A stretch of DNA of 64,000 bases from Kribbella albertanoniae (GTDB lineage Bacteria; Actinomycetota; Actinomycetes; Propionibacteriales; Kribbellaceae), in contig NZ_SMKA01000013.1 in assembly GCF_004348455.1 (NCBI RefSeq), positions 1 to 64,000 on the forward strand, in the 5' to 3' direction. The notes under the pieces are model-generated. The model was not told the origin of the DNA, searched no databases, and was given only the letters and a program-made list of their open reading frames with translations. A program made the position numbers and the translations under genes. This document shows positions 20,403 to 29,100 of the stretch, piece after piece (position 1 is the first letter of the stretch; every line of letters starts with the position of its first letter).

Positions 20403-22253
20403 ATGCCACGCCGCGCCCGTCCGACCGTCGTACACGCCATCGTCCTGCGGGAGCTGGAGGTGGCGCGCGTCGTCGATGTCACTCCCGGGCTGCGCCGGAT
20501 CACTCTGACCGGTGATCAGCTGGGCCCGTTCACCGGACCTGACGGTACGGCGTTCCCCGCGTTCGCCAGCCACGGTTTCGACGACAACATCCGCTTGGTC
20601 TTCCCGTACCCCGGTGACAGCGAGCCGGTGCTCCCGACGTACAAGGACGGCAAGTACCGCTGGCCGTCCGACCCGCCGTCGCTCTGGCGGGTCTACACGG
20701 TCCGTCGGTACGACGCGCAGACACGCGAGCTCGACGTCGACTTCGTGAAACACGGCGTGGGCGTCGCGACGACGTGGGCGTACCGGGCGAATCCGGGCGA
20801 TCGCCTCCACATCGGTGGGCCATCGGTCTCGAAGGGTTTGGCCGAAGGGTACGACCGGTACCTCGTGGTCGGTGACGACACGGCCATCCCGGCCATCGAC
20901 CGGTTGCTCACGGAGCTGCCCGACGATGCGCAAGCCGAGGTCTACATCGAGGTGGCCGAGGAATCGCACCGGATCGACTTCCCCGCGCACCAAGGCGTCG
21001 AGGTGACCTGGGTGGTGCGGAACGGACAGCCGACGGGTGCCGCGCCCTTGCTGCTGCAGGCGGTCCGCGCGACCGGCCGGCACGACGGCTCGACCTTCGT
21101 CTGGCTCGCCGGGGAGCAGTCCATCGTCCGTGATCTGCGGCGCTATCTCATCGAGGAGCGCGATGTCGACAAGGCCGACATCGATTTCAGCGGCTACTGG
21201 CGGCGCGCCGAGGTGGTGGCGCTGGACGAAGATCCCGCCCTGCCGGACCCGGAGCGCAACGAGAAGGCCTTCGCGAAGTTCCACGAGATGTCCGAGCTGC
21301 TGCCACCACTGGCGATTCGGGCGGCCGCGAACCTCGGGATCGCCGACGGCATCAGCCGCGGCGTCCGCACCGTCCCCGCGCTCGCACAGCACACCGGCGC
21401 GAAAGAACGCTCGCTGGCGAAGTTCCTGCGGTACCTGCAGGCGATCGAACTCGTGGACCGCGACGGTGACGAGTACAAGCTCACCGAGACCGGCGAATTC
21501 CTGACCAGCGAGGCCATCCTCGATCACCTGGTCGCCGACGGGGTCGACTTCCGGATGTCGCAGGCCTTCTTCGGCCTCGAGGAGGCGGTCCGCCACGACC
21601 GTCCGGTGCTCGAGTCGGTGACCGGCCAGGACTGGGACGCCCTCCGTGCCGAGCAGCCGTTCGAGCACAAGCGGCTGGAGAGCAAGTCCGGGTTCGTGCA
21701 TATCCTCGCCGAGCCGCTCGCGAAGTCCCCCGTCCTCGCGGGCGTCGGCAAGGTCGTCGTCCACGCCGCCGGCGCCGCGGTCCACGCCGACTACCTCACT
21801 GCGACGCATCCGGAAGCAAGTGTCACGATCGTGGCGCTCCCCACCGCGGCGGACTGGTTCCGCCGGGACGTTCCGGCCAGCATCGCGGACGAGTCACGAC
21901 GTGACCGGATCCGCATCGTCGAGCAGTCGGTGTTCGAGCAGACCGAACCCGCGGACGCCGTACTGATCATCCAAGCGCTCGGGCAGCACCCGGACGCGGA
22001 GGCGAGGCTGATTCTGCAGCGGGCAGCCGCCAGCCTGGGCCCCGATGGCCGGGTCCTGCTGGTGGAGGCGACCTTCGATCCCGACGAGCTGGACGAACAT
22101 GACGCGGAGCTCGACCTCCTGCGGTTGACGCTGCACGGATCGGGATACCGCACCAAGGACGAGCTAGAGGCAGTCATCGCCGACGCCGGCCTGAAGGTGG
22201 TCGAGAGGTCGCTCGTGGGCTGGGGCAACATGTTGCGGGTGCTGGCCCCCTGA
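20403..22253 (+). CDS. Siderophore-interacting protein fused to methyltransferase-like domain
   Basis: This 616-residue two-part protein starts one base after the NRPS1 stop. Residues 1-275 are a siderophore-interacting flavoprotein (FAD-binding 9 plus SIP domains): R-V-Y-T-V-R-R-Y near 100 for FAD, G-D-D-T-A-I-P-A near 160, and the closing Y-W-R-R-A-E. Such proteins reduce ferric siderophore with NAD(P)H to release iron. Residues 290-616 resemble the dimerisation and Rossmann parts of small-molecule O-methyltransferases, but the expected glycine-rich SAM loop reads G-V-G-K-V-V-V-H-A-A-G, so activity is doubtful. It is the last gene of the uptake-NRPS1 operon. Confidence 0.85.
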   Translation: MPRRARPTVVHAIVLRELEVARVVDVTPGLRRITLTGDQLGPFTGPDGTAFPAFASHGFDDNIRLVFPYPGDSEPVLPTYKDGKYRWPSDPPSLWRVYTVRRYDAQTRELDVDFVKHGVGVATTWAYRANPGDRLHIGGPSVSKGLAEGYDRYLVVGDDTAIPAIDRLLTELPDDAQAEVYIEVAEESHRIDFPAHQGVEVTWVVRNGQPTGAAPLLLQAVRATGRHDGSTFVWLAGEQSIVRDLRRYLIEERDVDKADIDFSGYWRRAEVVALDEDPALPDPERNEKAFAKFHEMSELLPPLAIRAAANLGIADGISRGVRTVPALAQHTGAKERSLAKFLRYLQAIELVDRDGDEYKLTETGEFLTSEAILDHLVADGVDFRMSQAFFGLEEAVRHDRPVLESVTGQDWDALRAEQPFEHKRLESKSGFVHILAEPLAKSPVLAGVGKVVVHAAGAAVHADYLTATHPEASVTIVALPTAADWFRRDVPASIADESRRDRIRIVEQSVFEQTEPADAVLIIQALGQHPDAEARLILQRAAASLGPDGRVLLVEATFDPDELDEHDAELDLLRLTLHGSGYRTKDELEAVIADAGLKVVERSLVGWGNMLRVLAP

Positions 22254-22254
22254 C

Positions 22255-22286
22255 GTGTAGTGCGGTCGTCATGACCGCACTTACAC
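22255..22286. terminator. Bidirectional terminator hairpin
   Basis: The stem AGTGCGGTC/GACCGCACT (22259-22267 and 22273-22281), extended by GTGT/ACAC flanks, encloses a five-base loop. It sits directly after the SIP-fusion stop codon and 14 bases beyond the end of the convergent carrier-protein gene, so it can end both transcripts. Confidence 0.75.
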
Positions 22287-22299
22287 ACGCACCGCAGGA

Positions 22300-22551
22300 T
22301 CAGGACGCTACTTCTTCGCCGGCCTGCAGCTTCTCGACGACCTCGATCCAGTGGGCCAGGCGCGAGTCCTCGGCCAGGGTGATGAAGTCGATCCGGTCCA
22401 GGCCCGCGGTGCGCCAGCGCTCCACCAGATCCATCAGCCGGACCGAGTCCATCCCCTGGTCGCGCAGGCTCAGTTCGTAGTCGATCTCCTTCGGTTCGAT
22501 GTACAGCACGTCGGCGACGTCGGCGATCAACTGCTCGGTGGTGAGACTCAT
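22300..22551 (-). CDS. Stand-alone aryl carrier protein (EntB C-domain-like)
   Basis: This 83-residue carrier protein accepts an aryl or acyl group on a phosphopantetheine arm. The serine sits in the motif D-Q-G-M-D-S-V-R-L-M near residue 35, and the pattern L-V-E-R-W-R after it is typical of the aryl carrier domain of EntB/VibB/DhbB. Here it is free-standing, with no isochorismatase domain attached. The start chosen is the ATG at 22551, which overlaps the stop of the ABC transporter gene (TGATG), although the frame is open further upstream. Its natural loader is probably the aryl-AMP ligase at 36702-38330. Confidence 0.85.
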   Translation of the reverse strand: MSLTTEQLIADVADVLYIEPKEIDYELSLRDQGMDSVRLMDLVERWRTAGLDRIDFITLAEDSRLAHWIEVVEKLQAGEEVAS

Positions 22552-24314
22552 CAGAACTCCTTGTTTTCCTGCTTGTCGATGACTGTGTTGTTCGTGCTTC
22601 GTCCGGCCTCCCACGCGCTCCACAGCCCGCCGTACACGCCACCGGCGGCGACCAGCTCGTTGTGAGTACCGCTCTCGATGATCCGGCCCTGCTCCATGAC
22701 GACGATCCGGTCACAGGTCGCGGCTTGGGAGAGGCGATGCGCGATCACCAACCCGGTGCGCCCGTGCAGCACCGCGTCGGCGGCCCGGTCCAGCAACCCG
22801 GCGTGGGTGGAGCCGGCCTCGGCGGTCGCCTCGTCGAGGATCGCCAGTTCCGGGTCAGCGAGCAGGAGCCGGGTGAGGGCGAGCTGTTGGGCCTGAGCAT
22901 CGGTCAGCGGATGTCCGCCGGTGCCGACGATCGTGTTCAGACCGTCCGGCAGCAGGTCGAGCAGACCGGCCGCCCCCGTCGCGTCCAGCGCGGCGTGGAC
23001 GTCGTCGTCGCCGGCCGTCGGGGCGCCGAGCGTGAGGTTGTCCCGCAGGGTGCCCACGAACACGTGGGTCTCTTGGGTGATCAACGTCGTCCGGCCGGGC
23101 TGGGCCACCGTCCCGTCCTCGGGGAGATGGATGCCGGCGATGACGGCAGCCAGCGTCGTCTTGCCTGCCCCGGACGCACCGACAACAGCGGTGCGCTGAC
23201 CGGTCGGGATGTCGAGGGTGAGGTTGTCGAACAGGCGGGGGCCGTCGCCGTAGCGGAAAGCGACGCCGTTGAGCCGCACCGCGACACCCGCGTCCACGGT
23301 CGCCGACGGCTCGCCTGCTTCCTCCGGAATCGTGACGACGCCGATCATCCGGCTGAGCGATGCCAGGGCCGACTGGAGGTCGTCGACGACGAACACCAGT
23401 TCGTTGATCGGACCGAGCAGGCGCAGGACGAGCAGCATCGCGGCGGTGGCAGCGCCGACAGTGGACACGTCCGCGTCGATCAGCACGAAGCCGACGACGA
23501 GGACGGTGGCCAGGCTGAGACATTCGCCGAAGTTCAGGCGGAGGTTGAGCATGACCCCCACGGCGCGGGCGCGAAGCGTCCACACCGCGACGCCCCAGGA
23601 CGCGGCCAGCACGCTGCGGTGCCGCTGCTCGGTGAGCCCGAGCCCGAGCACGGTGGCGTAGCCACGCTGGGATTCGAGGATCTGCTGAGCCCGGGCGCTC
23701 ATCGCCGCGCGTTCGGCGCCGTAGACCCGCGGACCGATGCGGAGGTACCAGCGCATGACGAGCACGTAGACGGGCAGTACGACGGCGAACGCGACGGCGT
23801 ACGGCCATTCCAGCGCCGCGAGCCCGCCCAGCGACACAACAATGGTGAACGCCGTGACGGTGAGCGCGGGAATCACCGAGGGAGCGGCATCGGCGACGGC
23901 GGTGACATCGTCGCTGGTCCGGGAGATCAGGTCCCCCGTCCCGGCGCGTTCGACCAGGTGCTGCGGGAGCGTCATCGCACGGCTCACGAGTTGTTCGCGC
24001 AACCCGGCGAGGATGGTGTGGTAGACGCGGGTGGCCAGCACGATCGTCATCGCGGTGCCGGCCGCGCCGAGAGCTGCCGAACCGACCATCGCGGCCGTGA
24101 CCATCGCGACGGTGCCGAGGTCGGCGGTACCTGCCCGGACCCGGTCGACGAGGAACCCGATGATCACCGGCGGGATCACGTTCACGGCGGTACTGACGAT
24201 CCCCAGCACTCCGACAGTGGCGAGCCGGAGCCGATGGCCGCGGCTGAGCCGCCATACCTCTCGGGCCGTCTCCCTGCCGCTCGCGATCGGCAGCGCAGCT
24301 GATGCCTGGCTCAC
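22551..24314 (-). CDS. ABC transporter half (TM-NBD), intact Walker site, degenerate signature
   Basis: This 587-residue fused membrane/ATPase half-transporter is encoded next to a second one; together they should form a heterodimer that exports the new siderophore or, as in mycobacterial IrtAB, imports the ferric form. The six-helix region spans about residues 30-320. The NBD has Walker A G-A-S-G-A-G-K-T-T near 385, Q-loop I-T-Q-E-T and Walker B L-A-I-L-D-E-A-T with catalytic glutamate. The signature reads L-T-D-A-Q-A-Q-Q where L-S-G-G-Q is expected. Its ATG overlaps the upstream gene's stop by four bases. Confidence 0.92.
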   Translation of the reverse strand: MSQASAALPIASGRETAREVWRLSRGHRLRLATVGVLGIVSTAVNVIPPVIIGFLVDRVRAGTADLGTVAMVTAAMVGSAALGAAGTAMTIVLATRVYHTILAGLREQLVSRAMTLPQHLVERAGTGDLISRTSDDVTAVADAAPSVIPALTVTAFTIVVSLGGLAALEWPYAVAFAVVLPVYVLVMRWYLRIGPRVYGAERAAMSARAQQILESQRGYATVLGLGLTEQRHRSVLAASWGVAVWTLRARAVGVMLNLRLNFGECLSLATVLVVGFVLIDADVSTVGAATAAMLLVLRLLGPINELVFVVDDLQSALASLSRMIGVVTIPEEAGEPSATVDAGVAVRLNGVAFRYGDGPRLFDNLTLDIPTGQRTAVVGASGAGKTTLAAVIAGIHLPEDGTVAQPGRTTLITQETHVFVGTLRDNLTLGAPTAGDDDVHAALDATGAAGLLDLLPDGLNTIVGTGGHPLTDAQAQQLALTRLLLADPELAILDEATAEAGSTHAGLLDRAADAVLHGRTGLVIAHRLSQAATCDRIVVMEQGRIIESGTHNELVAAGGVYGGLWSAWEAGRSTNNTVIDKQENKEF

Positions 24315-26062
24315 GACGATCTCCCAACGCGCACCGGTGCGTCCTCGAGCAGATCGACGACGCGGTCACAGCTACTCAGCAACGCCGGGGACGAGGTGAT
24401 CAGCAGGGTCGAGCGTCCCGCGCGGACGGCGCGCAGCCGCTCCGCGATCGTGTGCTCGGTGACCGAGTCGACCGCCGTGGTCGGGTCATGCAGTACGAGG
24501 ACCGGTGCGTCGCTCGCCAAGGCGCGGGCGAGCGCAAGTCGCTGGAGCTGACCGCCGGAGAAGCGGTTGCCGTCCTCGCCGACCGGAAGGTCAAGATCGG
24601 CGGCGAAGTCGTCGCAGGCCGCGGCCCGCACGGCCGCTGTCACCAGCTCGGGTGCCGCCGCCGTGACGGTGAGATTGTCGCGAATCGTTCCGCTGAACAG
24701 CGTCACCCGGTGCGGAGAGAAGGTGACCCGGCTGCGGTACTCCCGCGCAGTCAACTCACCCGCCGCGATGCCATCCAGCCGCACCGCCACCTCGCCGCCG
24801 GACTCGCGCGGATCCAGCAGCGCCTCCGCGACGCGGGCCGCGGTCACGTCGTCGGTGCGCACTCCCACGAGTTCACCGGGCTCGATCCGGATCGTCGTGC
24901 TGGGCGTGGAAACCTCCAGCACCGGCAGTTGCGGAAGCACCGGCGATACGGCGTCGTCGGGCTCGGGCGCCACGGCGACATCGGCCTGCAGCGCGTCCAG
25001 GATGCGCGCGGACGACGCGCGCGAGCCGGCGAGGTTGGGGATGGAGTCGTTCGCGATCGACCGGATCTGCGGCAGCAACGCCTGTGCGAGCCCGACGGCG
25101 GCGATCAGCTCGCCGATGCTCAGCTGACCGTCCACGGCGAACCAGCCCGCCAGCCCCATCACCGCTGCGACGAACACGCCGGTGACCACACCGGAACCCA
25201 TCAGGAACCTCCCCAGCAGCCCCGCGTTGCGCTTGGCACCGACGAGCGTCTCCTGGCTTGCCTGCCGGTACCTTCTGGTCGCCTCGGTCTCGGCGCGGAT
25301 CCCCTTGACCACCCGGTATCCGGCCACGACATCCGTGGCCATTCCGACGGTGGTGGCCAGCAATCCCTGGTACTCGCGGGTGTCGCGGGACAGCCGCTCG
25401 CTGAGCACACCCATCAACCACACCGCCACCGGCGCCCCCACCAGCACGGCGAGCCCGAGGATCCAGTGCGTCGTCAGCAGTGAGACGGCGATGAAGCTGA
25501 TGGTCACGACCCTCGCGATCGGCATGATCACGAGCTGAACCCCGTTGGACATGCGACCGACGTCATTGGTCATCAGCGAGACAACGCCGCCGTCCGGCGC
25601 GTGGGCGCCACCGGCGACGGGATGCAGTACGCCGGTCGAGAGGGTGCTCCGAAGCCGGTGCTGCAGCAACTGAATGGCATACGCGGTCAGCTGGATGGCG
25701 AACTTCGCCGCCGCCGTCAGCACGACGTACAGGCCCACCAGTACGCCGATCCACAGCACCAACTGCCCCACATCCCCGGTTGCCAACGCCCGGTCGATCG
25801 CGAGTCCCATCACCACCGGGACCCCCGCCTCGCCCACCTGCCACAGGGTCGCTGCCAGCGCGGCGGGGACGGTCACCCGCCGTACGGAGAGGATCACGCG
25901 CAGCAGAAATCGGCCGGCCGTGGTTTCCGGATCGGCCGCGAACGGCTGCACATCGGGCGGATCGGCGGGCGCCTGCAGGATCAGCGGTAGCCAACGGGTC
26001 AACGGTCCCCGGCCCAGCCGGGACAGCTCTTCCCGGTCGGGAGGTGGGATGGATGGCGGCAC
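24311..26062 (-). CDS. ABC transporter half (TM-NBD), degenerate Walker site, intact signature
   Basis: This 583-residue partner half-transporter has a membrane domain (about residues 55-345) that is standard. In the NBD the Walker A position reads G-V-R-T-D-D-V-T-A-A with no lysine, and Walker B reads V-L-V-L-H-D-P-T-T, with histidine and aspartate in place of the D-E pair. The signature F-S-G-G-Q-L-Q-R is intact. With the partner subunit this leaves one complete composite ATP site and one dead site, as in asymmetric heterodimeric exporters. The gene starts just beside the iron box shared with NRPS2. Confidence 0.92.
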   Translation of the reverse strand: MPPSIPPPDREELSRLGRGPLTRWLPLILQAPADPPDVQPFAADPETTAGRFLLRVILSVRRVTVPAALAATLWQVGEAGVPVVMGLAIDRALATGDVGQLVLWIGVLVGLYVVLTAAAKFAIQLTAYAIQLLQHRLRSTLSTGVLHPVAGGAHAPDGGVVSLMTNDVGRMSNGVQLVIMPIARVVTISFIAVSLLTTHWILGLAVLVGAPVAVWLMGVLSERLSRDTREYQGLLATTVGMATDVVAGYRVVKGIRAETEATRRYRQASQETLVGAKRNAGLLGRFLMGSGVVTGVFVAAVMGLAGWFAVDGQLSIGELIAAVGLAQALLPQIRSIANDSIPNLAGSRASSARILDALQADVAVAPEPDDAVSPVLPQLPVLEVSTPSTTIRIEPGELVGVRTDDVTAARVAEALLDPRESGGEVAVRLDGIAAGELTAREYRSRVTFSPHRVTLFSGTIRDNLTVTAAAPELVTAAVRAAACDDFAADLDLPVGEDGNRFSGGQLQRLALARALASDAPVLVLHDPTTAVDSVTEHTIAERLRAVRAGRSTLLITSSPALLSSCDRVVDLLEDAPVRVGRSS

Positions 26063-26066
26063 GACG

Positions 26067-26085
26067 CAAGGTTAGCCTAACCTTC
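26067..26085. promoter_or_regulatory. Divergent iron box between transporter and NRPS2
   Basis: CAAGGTTAGCCTAACCTTC contains a perfect 17-base dyad, AAGGTTAG-C-CTAACCTT, the best iron-repressor site in the window. It starts four bases from the minus-strand transporter start codon and ends 39 bases before the NRPS2 start, so it should control the transporter/carrier operon and NRPS2 together. Confidence 0.92.
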
Positions 26086-26123
26086 CTTGATGTGGCAGTG
26101 ACCGTCACCTCGTCCCTAGAGAA

Positions 26124-29100
26124 GTGGGTGTGCTTCCGTTGACGGCTCTTGATCGTCTGCAACTGACCGCGAGCCAGCGAGGCAACTGGGTAGCGCGAAG
26201 CCTCGCTCCGGAGTCCTCAGTGTTCTGCGCGGGCCGGCTGATCTGGCTGGACGGCCCGGTCGACCCGGTCCTGCTCGCATCCTCGGTCAGCGCGGTCTTC
26301 GCCGAAACCGATACGCTCCGGGCCCGGTTCGGCGACGACGACGGCGTCCCGTTCCAGTACGTCGACACCACCACGACACTTCCGACCGAGATCATCGACG
26401 CCGGCCAGGACGACGACCAGGTCCGGGCTCTGGCCCGCGAACAACTCGCCGAGACGGCCGCCGGGGAGCCGGCGACAACCTCGACGCTGGTCCGCCGCGC
26501 GGACGGGACCTGGGCCTGGATCCTGGTCACCAGCATCCTGCTCGTCGACGGCTACAGCATCTTTCTCTTCATCCGCCGCGTCGCCGAGGTCTACTCCGCG
26601 GCCCAAGCCGGTGAGCCGGTCCCGGACCGCTGGTTCGGCGACTTGAAGAACGTCCTGGAGACCGAGCGGCACGACGCTGCCGCGGCGGCGGCAGACGTCG
26701 CGTACTGGAACAGCGTCCTCGAGATCGAGAACGCCGGCCACGAGAGCGTGGAAGACGTCGCCGGGCTCTTCGCCTCCTCCAGCCGGCCGGTTGCCGTCCC
26801 GATCCCTGACGACCTCTATCCGAGAGTCCAGCAGTTCGCCCGCGCCGCGCGGGTTTCCTGGACCGACGCCCTGATCGCTCTGTGGGGCGTCTACACCGCT
26901 CTGGCCGACGGTCGTGACTTCGTCGCGGTCCGGGTTCCGCTGATGATGCGCGACGATCGCGAAGCACTGAAAACGCCGAGCGCGATCTCCAGAGCGATCC
27001 CGATCGTCACCGGGATCAGCCCGCACCACACAGTCGAGAACGTGCTCGAGATCGTCGCCGGGCAGTTGAAGACTTCCCGGCGGCACACGACTGCCGAAGA
27101 CCACCAGATCGCCCGCTCCTGGCCCGGCGGCCAAGCGTCCTACCTCGCGCTGCCGACGATCAACATCAAACTCTTCGAGTCAACACCGCACCTGGGCGAC
27201 ACCGACGCCACCACCGAGAGAATCAACAGCGGCCCCGTCGGTTCACTCGACCTCGTCATCCACCGCACCCGCGACACCGGCATCCAGCTCGACCTCTCCA
27301 GCGGATCCGCCGCCGGCGACCCGACCGTGCACGCCGACCGGCTCGGCCGCTTCCTCACCGCTGTCCTCGACGGCTCCCCCACCCAGACCCTGCACCAAGC
27401 GAGTACCGGATTCACACCGGTCACCGACGGCCCGGATCCGTCCTGGGCACAGGGCGAAGCGCTCGATGTTTCCGGCGCGACTGTCGACGAGCTGGTACGC
27501 CGACAGGTGGCAGCGACCCCGGACGCGGTCGCAATCGTTGCTGATGGCACCGAACTTACGTACCGCCAGTTCGATGAACGGGTCAACGCCTTCGCCAACG
27601 ACCTCGTTGAGCGGGGTGTGCGGGTCGGAGACCGCGTCGCGATCACCATGCCGCGTTCGGTCGATCTGGTAGTAGCGCTGGCCGGCGTACTGCGCGCGGG
27701 AGCGGCTTATGTGCCGATCGATCCGGCATACCCCGCAGAACGCATTCAACACATCCTCGACGTCGCCGCACCCGCCGTCGTGATCACCGAAGTACGGCAC
27801 GACGGTGAAAAGACCGCACCGGTCCTGGCCCGGCCGCTGAACGACCTCGACGCCGCAGTCGTCATCTTCACCTCAGGAACAACGGGTAACCCGAAAGGCG
27901 TCAGCCTTTCCCACCGCGCACTCGTCAACCGCCTCACCTGGGGCCAACGTGTACTGGACTACAGGCCAGAAGACGTCGCACTCTCCAAGAGCGGCCTCGG
28001 TTTCGTCGATGCCGTGACCGAGTTGTTCGGGCCGCTGATCGCCGGCACCCCTGTCGTCGTCGTCCCGGCCGAAACCGCCCAAGACCCAGCCGCACTCCTC
28101 GACACCATCGCCCGGCACCGCGTCACGCATCTGCTGACCGTGCCCAGCCTCGCCGAGGCTCTCGTCCGCCAGGACAACACGACACTAACCACCCTCCGGC
28201 ACTGGATCTCCTCCGGCGAACCACTCACCCGAGCCAGCGCAGACGCCCTGCAAATCGCTGCGCCACAAGCAGAACTCCACAACTTCTACGGCTCCACCGA
28301 AGTCACCGGCGACGCCACCACCGCCGACAACGCCACCATCGGCACACCGGTCGCGAACACCGCAGCGCACGTCCTCGACACCTGGCTGCGCCCAGTACCA
28401 GCCGGAGCGACCGGCGAGCTCTACCTCGGCGGCGTCCAACTCGCCGACGGATACATCACCAACCCAGCCCTCACCGCCAACCGATTCGTAGCCGGTGAAG
28501 ACGGCACCCGGCTCTACCGCACCGGCGACCTCGTACGCTGGAACCCCCAAGGACAGCTGGAGTACCTCGGCCGCAGCGACGACCAAGTCAAGATCCGCGG
28601 AAACCGCATCGAACCCGCCGAAATCCGCGCAGCCCTCGAACAACACCCAGCGGTATCAGGCGCCGCAATCATCGCCCTGGACCACCCCGCCGGCGGCAAA
28701 TACCTCGCCGCCTACACCACCGGCGACACCGTGTCGTTCGACAAACTGCGCGAGCACCTCGCACAGTCGCTACCCGACTACATGGTCCCCACGACGTTCA
28801 CCCAGCTGGACCGATTCCCCGTTACTGCCAACGGGAAACTGGACCGCAGCGCGCTGCCGTACCCAGACCTGACCGCCGGCGCGGCCGACGGGCGGGCGCC
28901 GGAAACCGACACGGAGATCGCCCTCGCCGGCATCTTCCGAGACGTTCTGCAACTGAACGACGACCTCCGCGTCGAAACCGACTTCTTCCGCCTCGGCGGA
29001 CACTCACTACTCGCCGCCCGAGTCGTCGCCCGCGCCAACACACTCCTCGGCACCACACTGACCTTGCGCGACGTCTTCGACCACCCACGCATCAGCGAAC

